This document shows positions 17,153-24,925 of a DNA stretch of 64,000 nucleotides, piece by piece. Within the stretch, counting starts at the first letter, position 1, and every line of letters begins with the position of its first letter. This stretch comes from Micromonospora sp. WMMD812 (GTDB lineage Bacteria; Actinomycetota; Actinomycetes; Mycobacteriales; Micromonosporaceae): contig NZ_CP114904.1 in assembly GCF_027497215.1 (NCBI RefSeq), positions 5,599,001 to 5,663,000 of the forward strand, in the 5' to 3' direction. The position numbers and the translations under genes were made by a program. The notes beneath the pieces were generated by a model that saw nothing but the letters and a program-made list of their open reading frames with translations, was not told where the DNA came from and made no database searches.

Positions 17153-18421
17153 ATGCGCACCGTCCTGCGCCGTCCCGACTTCCGCCTGCTCTTCGGCGGG
17201 CTGCTGGCCAGCATGACGGCGGAGTCGATCCTGCTGCTGGCGCTCGCCGTCTGGGTGAAGGACCTGACCGGGTCGAACGGACTGGCCGGCGGCACCATTT
17301 TCGCGATCATCGCGCCGATGACGCTGGCGCCGCTGGTCGGCTGGTTCGTCGACCGCTACCCGCGTCGACCGTTCTTCGTGGTGGCGAACCTGGCGACCGC
17401 GGCGCTGCTCACGCCGCTGATCGCGGTCCGGGACCGGAACGACGTGTGGATCATCTACCTGGTGGCCGCCCTGTACGGGCTCTCGTACCTCACCCTCAGC
17501 GCCGCGCTCAGCGGACTGATCCGTCAACTGGTGCCGGTCGAGTTGCTGGCCGAGGCGAACGGGGTGCTGCAGACCGTACGGCAGGGGTTGCGGCTGATCG
17601 GCCCACTGGCCGGCGCCGGGCTCTACGCCGCGATCGGTGGCGGGGCGCTGGCCGTGATCGGCATGGCCGGGTTCCTGGTCGCGGCGGCCGTGGTGGCCGC
17701 GCTGCGGACGGCGGAACCGTCGCCGCCCGGGGCAGGCCCGCGCTGGCCCGCGGAGCTGGGTGCCGGCCTGCGGCATCTGGCCGGCGAGCGCGCGCTGCGC
17801 CGGGCGTTGCTCGGCTACGGGCTCGGCTCGCTGGTGATGGGCTTCACCGAGTCACTGATCTTCGCGTACGTCGACCACGGGCTGCGCCGGGACGCCGCGT
17901 TCGTCGGCGTGCTGGTCACCGTGCAGGGCATCGGCGGGTTGGTCGGCGGGCTCTGCTCACCCGGCGTGGTGCGCCGGCTCGGCGAGGTGGGGACTCTCGC
18001 CGCCGGCATAGCCTTCTTCGGGCCGGCCGCGCTGGCGCTGGCGTACCCCGATCTCCGGCTGGGCGTCGCGGCGTTGCTGCTGGCCGGGGTCTCGCTACCG
18101 CTGACCATGGTCGGGCTGAACACGCTCATCCAGCGGCGTACCCCGCCCCGCCTGCTCGGGCGGGTCACCGCCGCCGCGGAGGCGGTGGTCAGCGGCCCGC
18201 AGGCGGTCTCGATCGGCACCGGCGCGCTGCTGGTCGGCATCCTCGACTACCGGCTGCTGTTCGTGCTGACCGGTCTGGTCACCCTCCTCGCCGGCGGTTA
18301 CCTGTGGCACGCCCGGCACCTCACCCCGCCGGGCCGCCCCGCCACCCCGGGCGTCCCGCGCCCCCGTCGCCCCGTCGATCATGAAGTTGTCGGCACGACA
18401 CGCCGTCGGCGGGGGCGATGA
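17153..18421 (+). CDS. MFS transporter with a repeat-derived C-terminus
   Basis: A 422-residue major facilitator with about 12 hydrophobic segments and the loop 2-3 region GWFVDRYPRRPFF. It resembles the multidrug/macrolide efflux branch (MefA/enterobactin-exporter-like); substrate unknown. The ATG at 17153 has a strong ribosome site (GGAGG 17144-17148). The last 15 codons (from VDHEVVGTTRRRRGR) are encoded by a copy of the dispersed repeat at 18377-18405, and the stop follows at once. The protein therefore ends in non-native sequence, or the original stop was lost when the repeat arrived. Confidence 0.88.
   Translation: MRTVLRRPDFRLLFGGLLASMTAESILLLALAVWVKDLTGSNGLAGGTIFAIIAPMTLAPLVGWFVDRYPRRPFFVVANLATAALLTPLIAVRDRNDVWIIYLVAALYGLSYLTLSAALSGLIRQLVPVELLAEANGVLQTVRQGLRLIGPLAGAGLYAAIGGGALAVIGMAGFLVAAAVVAALRTAEPSPPGAGPRWPAELGAGLRHLAGERALRRALLGYGLGSLVMGFTESLIFAYVDHGLRRDAAFVGVLVTVQGIGGLVGGLCSPGVVRRLGEVGTLAAGIAFFGPAALALAYPDLRLGVAALLLAGVSLPLTMVGLNTLIQRRTPPRLLGRVTAAAEAVVSGPQAVSIGTGALLVGILDYRLLFVLTGLVTLLAGGYLWHARHLTPPGRPATPGVPRPRRPVDHEVVGTTRRRRGR
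18377..18405. repeat. Dispersed 29-bp repeat inside the MFS gene
   Basis: Identical over 29 bases to the reverse complement of 1578-1606. Here it is a single arm, not a palindrome, and is translated as part of the transporter's C-terminus. Confidence 0.8.
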
Positions 18422-18440
18422 CTCGCCCGGGTACGACGAA

Positions 18441-18468
18441 GGGTGGCCGTCCGCGGGGACGGCCACCC
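18441..18468. terminator. Bidirectional hairpin between MFS and mycoredoxin genes
   Basis: Perfect 12-bp arms (18441-18452 and 18457-18468) with a 4-base loop, between convergent genes. Confidence 0.65.
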
Positions 18469-18485
18469 GGTCGGTGCTGCGCAGG

Positions 18486-18728
18486 TCAGGCGGCGATGCC
18501 GGCGAGGTGCTGCTTGACCTGGGTGATCGAGGGGTTGGTGAGCGCGCTGCCGTCCTCGAAGCGCAGCGTCGGCACCGTCTGGTTTCCGCCGTTGACGCTC
18601 ATCACGAACTCGGCGGCCTCCGGGTTCTGCTCGATGTCGACCACCTCGTAGCCGATGCCCTCCCGGTCGAGCTGCGACTTCAGCCGGTGGCAGTAGCCGC
18701 ACCACGAGGTCGAATACATCGTCAGCAT
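18486..18728 (-). CDS. mrx1: Mycoredoxin (glutaredoxin-like protein)
   Basis: An 80-residue glutaredoxin-fold protein with the CGYC active site (TSWCGYCHRLK), the TVPTL cis-proline loop and GSALTNPS. These match actinobacterial mycoredoxin-1, which reduces mycothiol mixed disulphides. ATG 18728 is selected because GGAGG lies 8 bases upstream on this strand; GTG 18752 would add 8 residues. A promoter of the SigR/SigH type (GGAAT-N18-CGTT) lies upstream at 18816-18790. Its position next to uvrD2 matches the mycobacterial arrangement. Confidence 0.93.
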   Translation of the reverse strand: MLTMYSTSWCGYCHRLKSQLDREGIGYEVVDIEQNPEAAEFVMSVNGGNQTVPTLRFEDGSALTNPSITQVKQHLAGIAA

Positions 18729-18789
18729 GGTCAGATCCTCCAACTGCTCCACCCGGCGGCTTGCCGATCAAGCCGAGGCTAACCGCTGC

Positions 18790-18816
18790 AACGTCCGGGG
18801 TGGCTGCGAGAATTCC
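18790..18816 (-). promoter_or_regulatory. SigR/SigH-type promoter for mycoredoxin
   Basis: On the minus strand GGAAT (18816-18812) is followed after exactly 18 bases by CGTT (18793-18790). This is the same spacing as the element upstream of sigR in this window. Transcription would start roughly 55 bases before the gene. The -35 element overlaps the leaderless -10 of uvrD2 on the other strand. Confidence 0.65.
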
Positions 18817-18821
18817 TGGCT

Positions 18822-20984
18822 GTGGTGGTTCACTCAGCGTCCGAGCGGGTGCTCGCCGGGCTCGACCCCGAGCAACGCAGCGCGGTGACTGCGCCCGCCG
18901 GCCCGGTCTGCGTCCTGGCCGGCGCCGGCACCGGCAAGACGCGGGCCATCACCTCCCGCATCGCCCACCGCGTCCTCGGCGGGGAGGTCTCCGCCCGGCA
19001 TGTGCTCGCGGTCACGTTCACCGCCCGGGCCGCCGCCGAGATGCGAAGCCGGCTCACCGTCCTCGGAGTGCCCGGTGTGCAGGCCCGCACCTTCCACGCG
19101 GCGGCGCTGCGCCAGGTGCGCTACTTCGCGCCCCGGCTGCTCGACGGCCGGGCCATGCCCGAGCTGCTCGACAGCAAGGTGCGGCTGGTGACGCTCGCCG
19201 CCGCCCGGGTCGGCCTGCGCACCGACCGGGCCGCCGCGCGGGACCTGGCCGGCGAGATCGAGTGGGCCAAGTCGTCGCTGGTCGAGCCAGGGGAGTACGT
19301 GGTGGCGGCGGCCAAGGCGCTGCGCGACACCCCGCACGAGCCGGCGAAGGTGGCCGAGGTCTTCGCGGCGTACGAGAAGATCAAGCGCGGCAACGGTGTG
19401 ATCGACTTCGAGGACATGCTGCGTGCCGCGGTGTGGGGGATCGAGGAGCACGCCGACGTCGCCGAGCAGGTGCGCGCGCAGTACCGGCACTTCGTGGTCG
19501 ACGAGTACCAGGACGTCAACCCGCTTCAGCAGCGGCTGCTGGAGGCGTGGCTCGGCGGCCGGGACGACCTGACCGTGGTCGGCGACGCCAGCCAGACGAT
19601 CTACTCCTTCACCGGTGCCACCTCGTCGTACCTGGTCGACTTCCCGCGCCGGCACCGCGACGCGGTGGTGGTCCGGCTGGTCCGCGACTACCGGTCCACC
19701 CCGCAGGTCGTCGGGCTGGCCAATTCGGTGATCTCGCGGGCGCGGGGCACCGAGGCGCGGCTGCGGCTGGAGCTGCGCGGGCAGCGCCCGCCCGGCCCCG
19801 AGCCGGAGCTGCGGATCTTCACCGACGAGCCGGCCGAGGCGAACGCGGTGGCCGCGCGGGCGCGGGCGCTCGTCGACGCCGGCACCCCGGCCCGGGAGAT
19901 CGCCGTGCTGTTCCGCACCAACGCCCAGTCCGAGGCGTACGAGAAGGCGCTGACCGAGGCCGAGGTGCCGTACGTGGTGCAGGGCGCGGAGCGGTTCTTC
20001 GAGCGGGCCGAGGTGCGCCAGGCGATGGTCGCGCTGCGCGCCGCCACCCGCTCGATCCCGGGGGAGACGCCGCTGCCGGCCGCCGTGGTCGAGGCGCTCG
20101 CGGCGGTCGGCTGGGCGCCGGACGCGCCGCCCGCCGGTGGCGCCGCGCGGGAACGCTGGGAGGCGCTCGCCGCGCTGGTGCAGCTCGCCGAGGAGTACGC
20201 GGCCACGCCCGAGGTGCTGCCGATCGGTGCGGCGGCGTCGGTGGAGCGCCCGGTGACCCTGGCCGGCTTCACCGACGAACTGCACCGCCGGGCCGCCCAG
20301 CAGCACGTGCCGACGGTGGAGGGGGTGACCCTGGCCTCGCTGCACTCGGCGAAGGGCCTGGAGTGGGATGCCGTCTTCCTGGTCGGGCTCTCCGAGGGCA
20401 CCCTCCCCACCACGTACGCGAAGACCGTCGAGCAGGTCGAGGAGGAGCGCCGGCTGCTCTACGTCGGGGTCACCCGGGCCCGGGAGTGGCTGTGGCTGTC
20501 GTACGCCGCGGCGCGCTCGCCGGGCGGCCGCGCCCGGCGGCCGTCCCGGTTCCTGCCCCAGCTCGACCGGTCCGGCGGCGCCGAACGGGCTCGCGGCACG
20601 GGCTCCGCCGCCCGGCCGGAGCGCCGCCGCACGCAGATCGTCTCCTGCCGGATCTGCGGCGCGACGCTGCTCGCCGGCCCGGACCGCAAGCTCGGGCGCT
20701 GCGCGACCTGTCCGTCCGACATCGACGAGGAGCTCCACGAGCGGTTGCGCGACTGGCGCCAGCGGGTGGCCGGCGCGCAGAAGGTCCCCGCCTACGTCGT
20801 CTTCACCGACGCCACGCTGACCGCGCTCGCCGAGCGGCGGCCCGGGCGTGCGGAGGAGCTGATCGCCATCGCCGGCATCGGGCCACGCAAACTCGGCCTT
20901 TACGGCGAGTCTGTACTCGCCCTGGTAGCGGGCGCGACGGTCGACGACGCCTGCCCGGAGAAAACTTTCGAAATCTCGTCGTAA
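18822..20984 (+). CDS. uvrD2: UvrD2-type SF1 helicase with tetra-Cys and HRDC domains
   Basis: A 720-residue helicase. Walker A GAGTGKT is at ~33-39, VVDEYQDVNP near 225, SLHSAKGLEWD and LYVGVTRAREW follow. After the motor comes a four-Cys motif, CRICG...CATCP (about 609-630), and a C-terminal HRDC domain. This layout is that of mycobacterial UvrD2, an essential helicase whose Cys motif is needed for unwinding (known for the family). The GTG start has no ribosome site; GAGAAT ends 8 bases before it, consistent with a leaderless transcript. Neighbours mrx1 and whiB7 match mycobacterial order. Confidence 0.92.
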   Translation: MVVHSASERVLAGLDPEQRSAVTAPAGPVCVLAGAGTGKTRAITSRIAHRVLGGEVSARHVLAVTFTARAAAEMRSRLTVLGVPGVQARTFHAAALRQVRYFAPRLLDGRAMPELLDSKVRLVTLAAARVGLRTDRAAARDLAGEIEWAKSSLVEPGEYVVAAAKALRDTPHEPAKVAEVFAAYEKIKRGNGVIDFEDMLRAAVWGIEEHADVAEQVRAQYRHFVVDEYQDVNPLQQRLLEAWLGGRDDLTVVGDASQTIYSFTGATSSYLVDFPRRHRDAVVVRLVRDYRSTPQVVGLANSVISRARGTEARLRLELRGQRPPGPEPELRIFTDEPAEANAVAARARALVDAGTPAREIAVLFRTNAQSEAYEKALTEAEVPYVVQGAERFFERAEVRQAMVALRAATRSIPGETPLPAAVVEALAAVGWAPDAPPAGGAARERWEALAALVQLAEEYAATPEVLPIGAAASVERPVTLAGFTDELHRRAAQQHVPTVEGVTLASLHSAKGLEWDAVFLVGLSEGTLPTTYAKTVEQVEEERRLLYVGVTRAREWLWLSYAAARSPGGRARRPSRFLPQLDRSGGAERARGTGSAARPERRRTQIVSCRICGATLLAGPDRKLGRCATCPSDIDEELHERLRDWRQRVAGAQKVPAYVVFTDATLTALAERRPGRAEELIAIAGIGPRKLGLYGESVLALVAGATVDDACPEKTFEISS

Positions 20985-21020
20985 ATTCGTTTGCCCTCGC
21001 CCCCGGGCGAGGAATAACCT
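20983..21020 (+). promoter_or_regulatory. whiB7 promoter with AT-rich WhiB7-type element
   Basis: TTGCCC (20991-20996), an 18-base spacer and TAACCT (21015-21020). An AT-rich patch (AAATT, 20983-20987) sits 3 bases before the -35 box. WhiB7-activated promoters are known to carry an AT-rich element 3-5 bases upstream of the -35, read by the AT-hook. This suggests autoregulation. The promoter overlaps the stop codon of uvrD2. Confidence 0.65.
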
Positions 21021-21107
21021 CAGGACACACCTCGCGAGCGGCGTCATTCGCGCTGCTCAACGGGGTCAGGTCCAGTCGATTCGAGGAACGTGAGGGAGGT
21101 GGCACCA

Positions 21108-21362
21108 ATGGAGATCTTCACCTATGAGCGTCCGGCGGCGCTGTCTGCCGTCTGCGCTCCGCTGTCGGCTGTCCGGGTGGCCCTTGCCGCCCCACGACCG
21201 TCGGTTCCGCAGGTGCACCAGGTCCAGGTTCAGGCCGAGCTGACCCTGACCGTCGCGCCGAACGGTGTCGATGGGACCAGTGGCTTCACGGGCATGGGCA
21301 TCGGTGTCGCCAAGAAGCGCACGGATGTCCGCGGTGTTCCACCTCGAGGTAGACCGGTCTGA
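21108..21362 (+). CDS. whiB7 leader peptide (uORF), 84 residues
   Basis: A frame beginning ATG (MEIFTYERPAAL) has a good ribosome site (GGGAGG) and ends with a TGA at 21360-21362 that falls inside the antiterminator stem. The peptide has no recognisable domain; it is Val/Ala/Pro-rich in the middle and basic near the end (VAKKRTDVRG). In mycobacteria and Streptomyces, translation of an upstream ORF in the whiB7/wblC leader controls attenuation. Here too a ribosome that finishes the ORF would open the antiterminator and let the terminator form, while one stalled by an antibiotic would not. An in-frame start at 21090 would add 6 residues. Confidence 0.65.
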   Translation: MEIFTYERPAALSAVCAPLSAVRVALAAPRPSVPQVHQVQVQAELTLTVAPNGVDGTSGFTGMGIGVAKKRTDVRGVPPRGRPV

Positions 21363-21387
21363 TTCAGACCACCGGCTCACCTCGAGG
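21342..21387 (+). promoter_or_regulatory. Antiterminator of the whiB7 leader
   Basis: CCTCGAGG occurs at 21342-21349 and again at 21380-21387; the two can pair. Inside them, CCGG pairs with CCGG and GGTCTG with CAGACC around a 3-base loop, giving one nested hairpin. Its 3' arm overlaps the first bases of the terminator stem (21384-21387), so the structures exclude each other. Confidence 0.65.
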
Positions 21388-21428
21388 CCGCGGAACCCGC
21401 ACACCGGGATCCGCGGCCTCAGTTTTTT
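21384..21428 (+). terminator. Rho-independent attenuator before whiB7
   Basis: A perfect 11-bp GC stem (21384-21394 with 21410-21420) is followed by AG and six Ts (21423-21428). It lies about 60 bases upstream of the whiB7 start and after the leader ORF. Confidence 0.88.
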
Positions 21429-21489
21429 ACCCCGCCGAAGTTGTCGGAAGTAGCGATCCACGAGATCGAAGTGAGAGAGAGGTGACCGG

Positions 21490-21858
21490 GTGATGAGTCT
21501 GGCGTTGGCCCCACTCGACGTGAGCGTTGAGCTGGAGGCGAACCTGCCCTGCCGGAAGTTCGACCCCGACCTGTGGTTCTCCGACTCGCCCGCCGAGCTC
21601 GAGCTGGCCAAGTCGCTCTGCGGGGACTGCCCGCTGCGCGTCGAGTGCCTCGCCGGTGCGGTGGAGCGGGCCGAGCCCTGGGGCGTCTGGGGTGGCGAGA
21701 TCTTCGAGCGTGGCGCGGTCGTTCCGCGCAAGCGGCCCCGTGGCCGTCCGCGCAAGGAGGACGTCGCCCGCGACGCCGCTCTCCGGGTCGAGGCCGAGGC
21801 GCGACTGGCGGCCAGTGGGCTGTCCCAGGGGCGTAACGCGGTCCGGTTGGCGGCCTGA
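21490..21858 (+). CDS. whiB7: WhiB7 transcriptional regulator
   Basis: A 122-residue WhiB protein. Four cysteines that bind the Fe-S cluster are present (CRKFDPDLWF, LCGDCPLRVEC), followed by the WhiB7-specific EPWGVWGGE turn and the AT-hook KRPRGRPRK. WhiB7 binds the sigma-A factor and activates intrinsic resistance genes in response to ribosome-targeting drugs. The start is GTG 21490 or ATG 21493, both served by GAGAGAGG at 21475-21482. A leader with uORF, antiterminator and terminator controls it. Uncertain only as to exact start. Confidence 0.96.
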   Translation: MMSLALAPLDVSVELEANLPCRKFDPDLWFSDSPAELELAKSLCGDCPLRVECLAGAVERAEPWGVWGGEIFERGAVVPRKRPRGRPRKEDVARDAALRVEAEARLAASGLSQGRNAVRLAA

Positions 21859-21946
21859 CATGAACCCGATCCGTCCCACCTACGCCGGTGTCACGCCGGC
21901 AGCGAGTGAGAACACCATGCTGCACGTCCCGAACGGAGCCGTCGAA

Positions 21947-22096
21947 ATGCAACTACTCCACGAAGCGTTGTCCCGGGCTCGAATGCGCCGGCCTCAGGCC
22001 GGTCGTACCACCACGAGCACTGAGGCAACCCGTTCCGCCCTGACCGTCGCGATGAAGGGCCGCAACCAGGCGGCGCGTGACCTGGGCCTTCTCTGA
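21947..22096 (+). CDS. Small basic protein downstream of whiB7, 49 residues
   Basis: The frame starts MQLLHEALSRARMRRPQAG and ends RNQAARDLGLL; it is helical-looking and rich in Arg, Ala and Gln. ATG 21947 has a modest ribosome site (CGGAG at 21933-21937). Short basic proteins of this kind occur widely in actinobacteria, but I cannot name a function. It is 88 bases after whiB7 on the same strand and ends just before a strong hairpin, so it probably shares the whiB7 transcript. Confidence 0.6.
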   Translation: MQLLHEALSRARMRRPQAGRTTTSTEATRSALTVAMKGRNQAARDLGLL

Positions 22097-22110
22097 GACC
22101 CACCAACACG

Positions 22111-22145
22111 GAAGGGCGGGTGGCCGGTACGGCCACCCGCCCTTC
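22111..22145. terminator. Bidirectional hairpin between whiB7 operon and AarF gene
   Basis: Perfect 15-bp arms (22111-22125 and 22131-22145), 5-base loop, between convergent transcripts. Confidence 0.8.
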
Positions 22146-22187
22146 GGCGTACTCACGACCCGCGGCGCCCGCCGTGGCCGGCCCCGG

Positions 22188-23534
22188 TCAGGCGACCGGC
22201 GCGAAACCGGGCAGCCAGCGCTCCAGGATGCGCCGGTACGGCGCCTTCGCCTCCAACTGGCAGAGCACCCCGATCGATCCGAGGGTGACCCGGTGGATGA
22301 GCAGGTACGACGGCGGCAGGTTGAGCTGCCGGCTCAGCTGGTACGCGGGAGACCGGGGGCTGGCCAGCCGAGTGGCCTCGGATCGCAGCCAGGCCCGGGT
22401 GAACCGGAACTCGTCGGCGGCCACCGGTTCCAGCATCGGCCGGATGTAGTCCAGGACCGCCTGGGCGTCGATCGGATCGGTCTGGGTGAGGAACCCCTCC
22501 TCGCGCAGCCCGTTCACCACTCCCTCCGCGTCGCCCCGCAGGGCGAGGCCGGCCAGCCGGCCGATCGGCTCGGGCGTGCCCTCCGGCATGCGCGCCACCG
22601 CGCCGAAGTCGATCACACCCAGCCGGCGGTCGGGCAGCAGCCGGAAGTTGCCCGGGTGCGGATCGGCGTGGAGCAGCCCGGCCCGGATCGGCGCGGAGAG
22701 GTGCAGGGTGGCCATCAGCCGCCCCGCCTCGTCCCGCTGTTCCTCGGTGCCCTCCCGGATGATGTCGGCCAGCGGCGTCCCCTCGACCCACTCGGTGATC
22801 AGCACCCGGGGCGCGGACGAGACGACGGCCGGGATGTAGATCTCCGGGTCGTCGGCGTACGCGGCCGCGAACGCGCGCTGTGACTCGGCCTCCAACTCGT
22901 AGTCGAGTTCCTCGGTGATTCGTTCCCGCAGCTCGACCAGGAGCGGCTTGACGTCCAGCCCGGGCTGGATCGCCCGGAACATCCCGCCCAGCCGGGAGAG
23001 CTGCTTGAGGTCGGCGAGCAGGGCGTCGCCGGCACCCGGATACTGGATCTTGACGGCCACGTCACGGTGGTGCGGCGCGCCCGACGGCCCGTAGCCCGGG
23101 TCGCGCCAGACCGCCCGGTGCACCTGGCCGATGCTCGCCGCGGCGGCGGGGGTGTCGTTGAACTCAACGAACCGGTCCCGCCAGTCGGGGCCGAGCTGCT
23201 CGGTCAGCACCTTGTGCACGCTGGCGACCGGCAGCGGCGGCGCGGCCTCCTGGAGCTTGGTCAGCGCCTGCCGGTAGGGCGCGGCGATCTCCTCCGGCAG
23301 CGCCGCCTCGAACACCGACAGCGCCTGACCGAACTTCATCGCGCCGCCCTTGAGCTGGCCGAGCACGCTGAAGAGCTGTTCCGCGGTGCGCTGCTGGATC
23401 TCTGCGGAGATCACGTCGGAGGCGAGCCCGGTGACGCGCTTTCCCATGCCGAGGACGGTCCGGCCGGCGAAGCCGAGCGGCAGTGCGGCGAGCTTGGCGG
23501 TCCGGGACACGGCCCGGCGCGGGATGTCGGTCAC
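22188..23534 (-). CDS. ABC1/AarF/UbiB-family atypical kinase
   Basis: A 448-residue protein of the ABC1 family. The KxGQ motif appears as MKFGQALSVFE, the ATP-binding lysine region as DVAVKIQYPG, and the catalytic loop and metal site as LLHADPHPGNF and VIDFGAV. This matches mycobacterial Rv3197, which also lies beside whiB7 and is reported to contribute to macrolide resistance as part of the WhiB7 regulon; the resistance link here is inference. The GTG start has little ribosome site. It converges on the whiB7 transcript across a hairpin. Confidence 0.92.
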   Translation of the reverse strand: MTDIPRRAVSRTAKLAALPLGFAGRTVLGMGKRVTGLASDVISAEIQQRTAEQLFSVLGQLKGGAMKFGQALSVFEAALPEEIAAPYRQALTKLQEAAPPLPVASVHKVLTEQLGPDWRDRFVEFNDTPAAAASIGQVHRAVWRDPGYGPSGAPHHRDVAVKIQYPGAGDALLADLKQLSRLGGMFRAIQPGLDVKPLLVELRERITEELDYELEAESQRAFAAAYADDPEIYIPAVVSSAPRVLITEWVEGTPLADIIREGTEEQRDEAGRLMATLHLSAPIRAGLLHADPHPGNFRLLPDRRLGVIDFGAVARMPEGTPEPIGRLAGLALRGDAEGVVNGLREEGFLTQTDPIDAQAVLDYIRPMLEPVAADEFRFTRAWLRSEATRLASPRSPAYQLSRQLNLPPSYLLIHRVTLGSIGVLCQLEAKAPYRRILERWLPGFAPVA

Positions 23535-23668
23535 CCGGTCATTCTTACCGACGCGGCCGCTCCGCGGCTGCTGAGCGGCGCGGCGACCGTCGTTCGGTCC
23601 GGACTCCGGGGCGGAGACCGGGCACCAGGCGCACCGCGACGTGCCGGAAGGCCTCGATGGTGCCGCTG

Positions 23669-24721
23669 TCAGCGGTGGCGACGGGAGCATTCGCAGGAGG
23701 GGTGGGGCGGCCAGGTCCGGCGGCGGAGGCGGCCCGGCCCGTCGACCTCCACCGCCCCGCCGAGCGTCTCCGGGTGCCCGCCGTCGAGCTGCGTCAGCGC
23801 CTCCGCCGCCGCGAAGCCGGTCGCCGCGAGGAGGGTGGCGGTGGTGCCGGCCTGGGCCGGAACGTCGCCGGCCAGCTGGGCGGCGAGACGGGGCCAGTCC
23901 GGGTCGCGATCGGTGCGGTGCAGATCGACGCAGTTCAGGCAGGGACCGACCGGCGGTCGGACGAGCGGTCCGATCACCGGGACGCCCTCCCGGACCGTGA
24001 TCAGCAGATGAGGCTGGCGGCGCTGGGCGTACCCGGCGGCGAGCAGGGCCGCCGGGCGGTCGTGGCCGAGCTGGACCACCAGGTCCGCCCGGCCGCGCCG
24101 GCCCGGGTGCCCGCCGGTGCCGGGCGCGGCCCGGATGATCGCCGTGCCGACCGCGGCGGCGAGCGAACGCCCGAGGTCGCTGGCGGGGATGCCGGTGCCG
24201 ACCAGGTCGGCGGGCTGCACCGAGCCGGCGAGGTCCGGCGTGACCTGGCCCACGCCGGCCTGGGCGAGCGCCACGGCGACCGCCGCGCCGAGCCGGCCGG
24301 CGCCGGTCACCAGCACGCGCGCGGCGCGCCGGCGGCGGAGCACCTGGGCCGGGGTGGCCGGCAGCCGGGTGGCGGTGAGGGCGAGGGCCCCGGCCTCCGC
24401 GCCGAGCCGGGCCCGGGTCGGCCCGGCCAGCTCGCGTGGCAGCAGGGTGTGGCGGGGGACGAGCAGGCCCGCGGTGCGCAGCGCGTCGAGCAGCGTACGG
24501 GCCTCGTCGGCGCCGACGTCAGCGGCGGCGGGATGCGCCAGCACGCCGCGCTCGCTGCGCGTGCCGTCGAGCAGGTCCAGCAACCGGGCGGCGCGGGGGT
24601 TGGCGATCTCGAGCAGGACGGCCCGCTCCGGGCCGACGCCGAGCTGGAGGGTGTGCCGGTCGCGCCACAGCCGGGTCAGGCCGGGCAGCAGGGTCGGGCG
24701 GGGCAGTGCGGCACGCGTCAT
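23669..24721 (-). CDS. ThiF/E1-like protein with Cys zinc motif (Rv3196-type)
   Basis: A 350-residue protein. The second half has an E1/ThiF-like Rossmann segment (VLVTGAGRLGAAVAVALA) and the zinc-site pair CLNC ... CEC (near the C-terminus). The first half resembles the leader-peptide-binding region of cyclodehydratase-type RiPP proteins (LLDLLDG ... LLDALRTAGLL). Similar genes lie next to the ABC1 kinase in mycobacteria, and annotation pipelines often call them TOMM leader-binding proteins, but no RiPP cluster is present here. The upstream 160 bases carry three DnaA boxes. Function unknown. Confidence 0.8.
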   Translation of the reverse strand: MTRAALPRPTLLPGLTRLWRDRHTLQLGVGPERAVLLEIANPRAARLLDLLDGTRSERGVLAHPAAADVGADEARTLLDALRTAGLLVPRHTLLPRELAGPTRARLGAEAGALALTATRLPATPAQVLRRRRAARVLVTGAGRLGAAVAVALAQAGVGQVTPDLAGSVQPADLVGTGIPASDLGRSLAAAVGTAIIRAAPGTGGHPGRRGRADLVVQLGHDRPAALLAAGYAQRRQPHLLITVREGVPVIGPLVRPPVGPCLNCVDLHRTDRDPDWPRLAAQLAGDVPAQAGTTATLLAATGFAAAEALTQLDGGHPETLGGAVEVDGPGRLRRRTWPPHPSCECSRRHR

Positions 24722-24761
24722 GACAACGAATCGTGACCGTGTCAGTGCGGTGGGTCGATCG

Positions 24762-24823
24762 TTGTCCACAGGTATGGCGGGCCCTGTCCAGGGCTGTCCA
24801 CAGGAAAACGCGAGTTGTCCACA
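24762..24823 (+). promoter_or_regulatory. Cluster of three DnaA boxes
   Basis: TTGTCCACA at 24762-24770 and 24815-24823, and CTGTCCACA at 24794-24802, all in the same orientation; a degenerate CTGTCCAGG is at 24784. These match the actinobacterial DnaA-box consensus. There is no dnaA or dnaN nearby, so this is not the classical origin. It lies in the upstream region of the ThiF-like gene. Confidence 0.7.
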
Positions 24824-24874
24824 ACCGGCCGGTAACCGTGTCGGGCACGCGACAGTGGGCGGACAGTGACAGCA

Positions 24875-24913
24875 AACGGGGGAGGGGTGGCCACCGGCCA
24901 CCCCTCCCCCGTT
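24875..24913 (-). terminator. Long hairpin after the DUF5679 gene
   Basis: Perfect 18-bp arms (24875-24892 and 24896-24913) with a 3-base loop, 12 bases beyond the stop of the DUF5679 gene on this strand. Confidence 0.8.
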
Positions 24914-24925
24914 GCCGCGGTCCGG

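Noticed and set aside
21011..21040. SigR-type promoter before whiB7 (GGAAT at 21011)
   Set aside because: No GTT at the right distance; the TTGCCC-N18-TAACCT promoter explains the region better.
22153..23167. Open frames in other phases across the AarF kinase gene
   Set aside because: Shadows of the kinase reading frame with no homology and no start signals.
24762..24823. Chromosomal origin of replication (oriC)
   Set aside because: Only three DnaA boxes and no dnaA, dnaN, gyrB or recF nearby.
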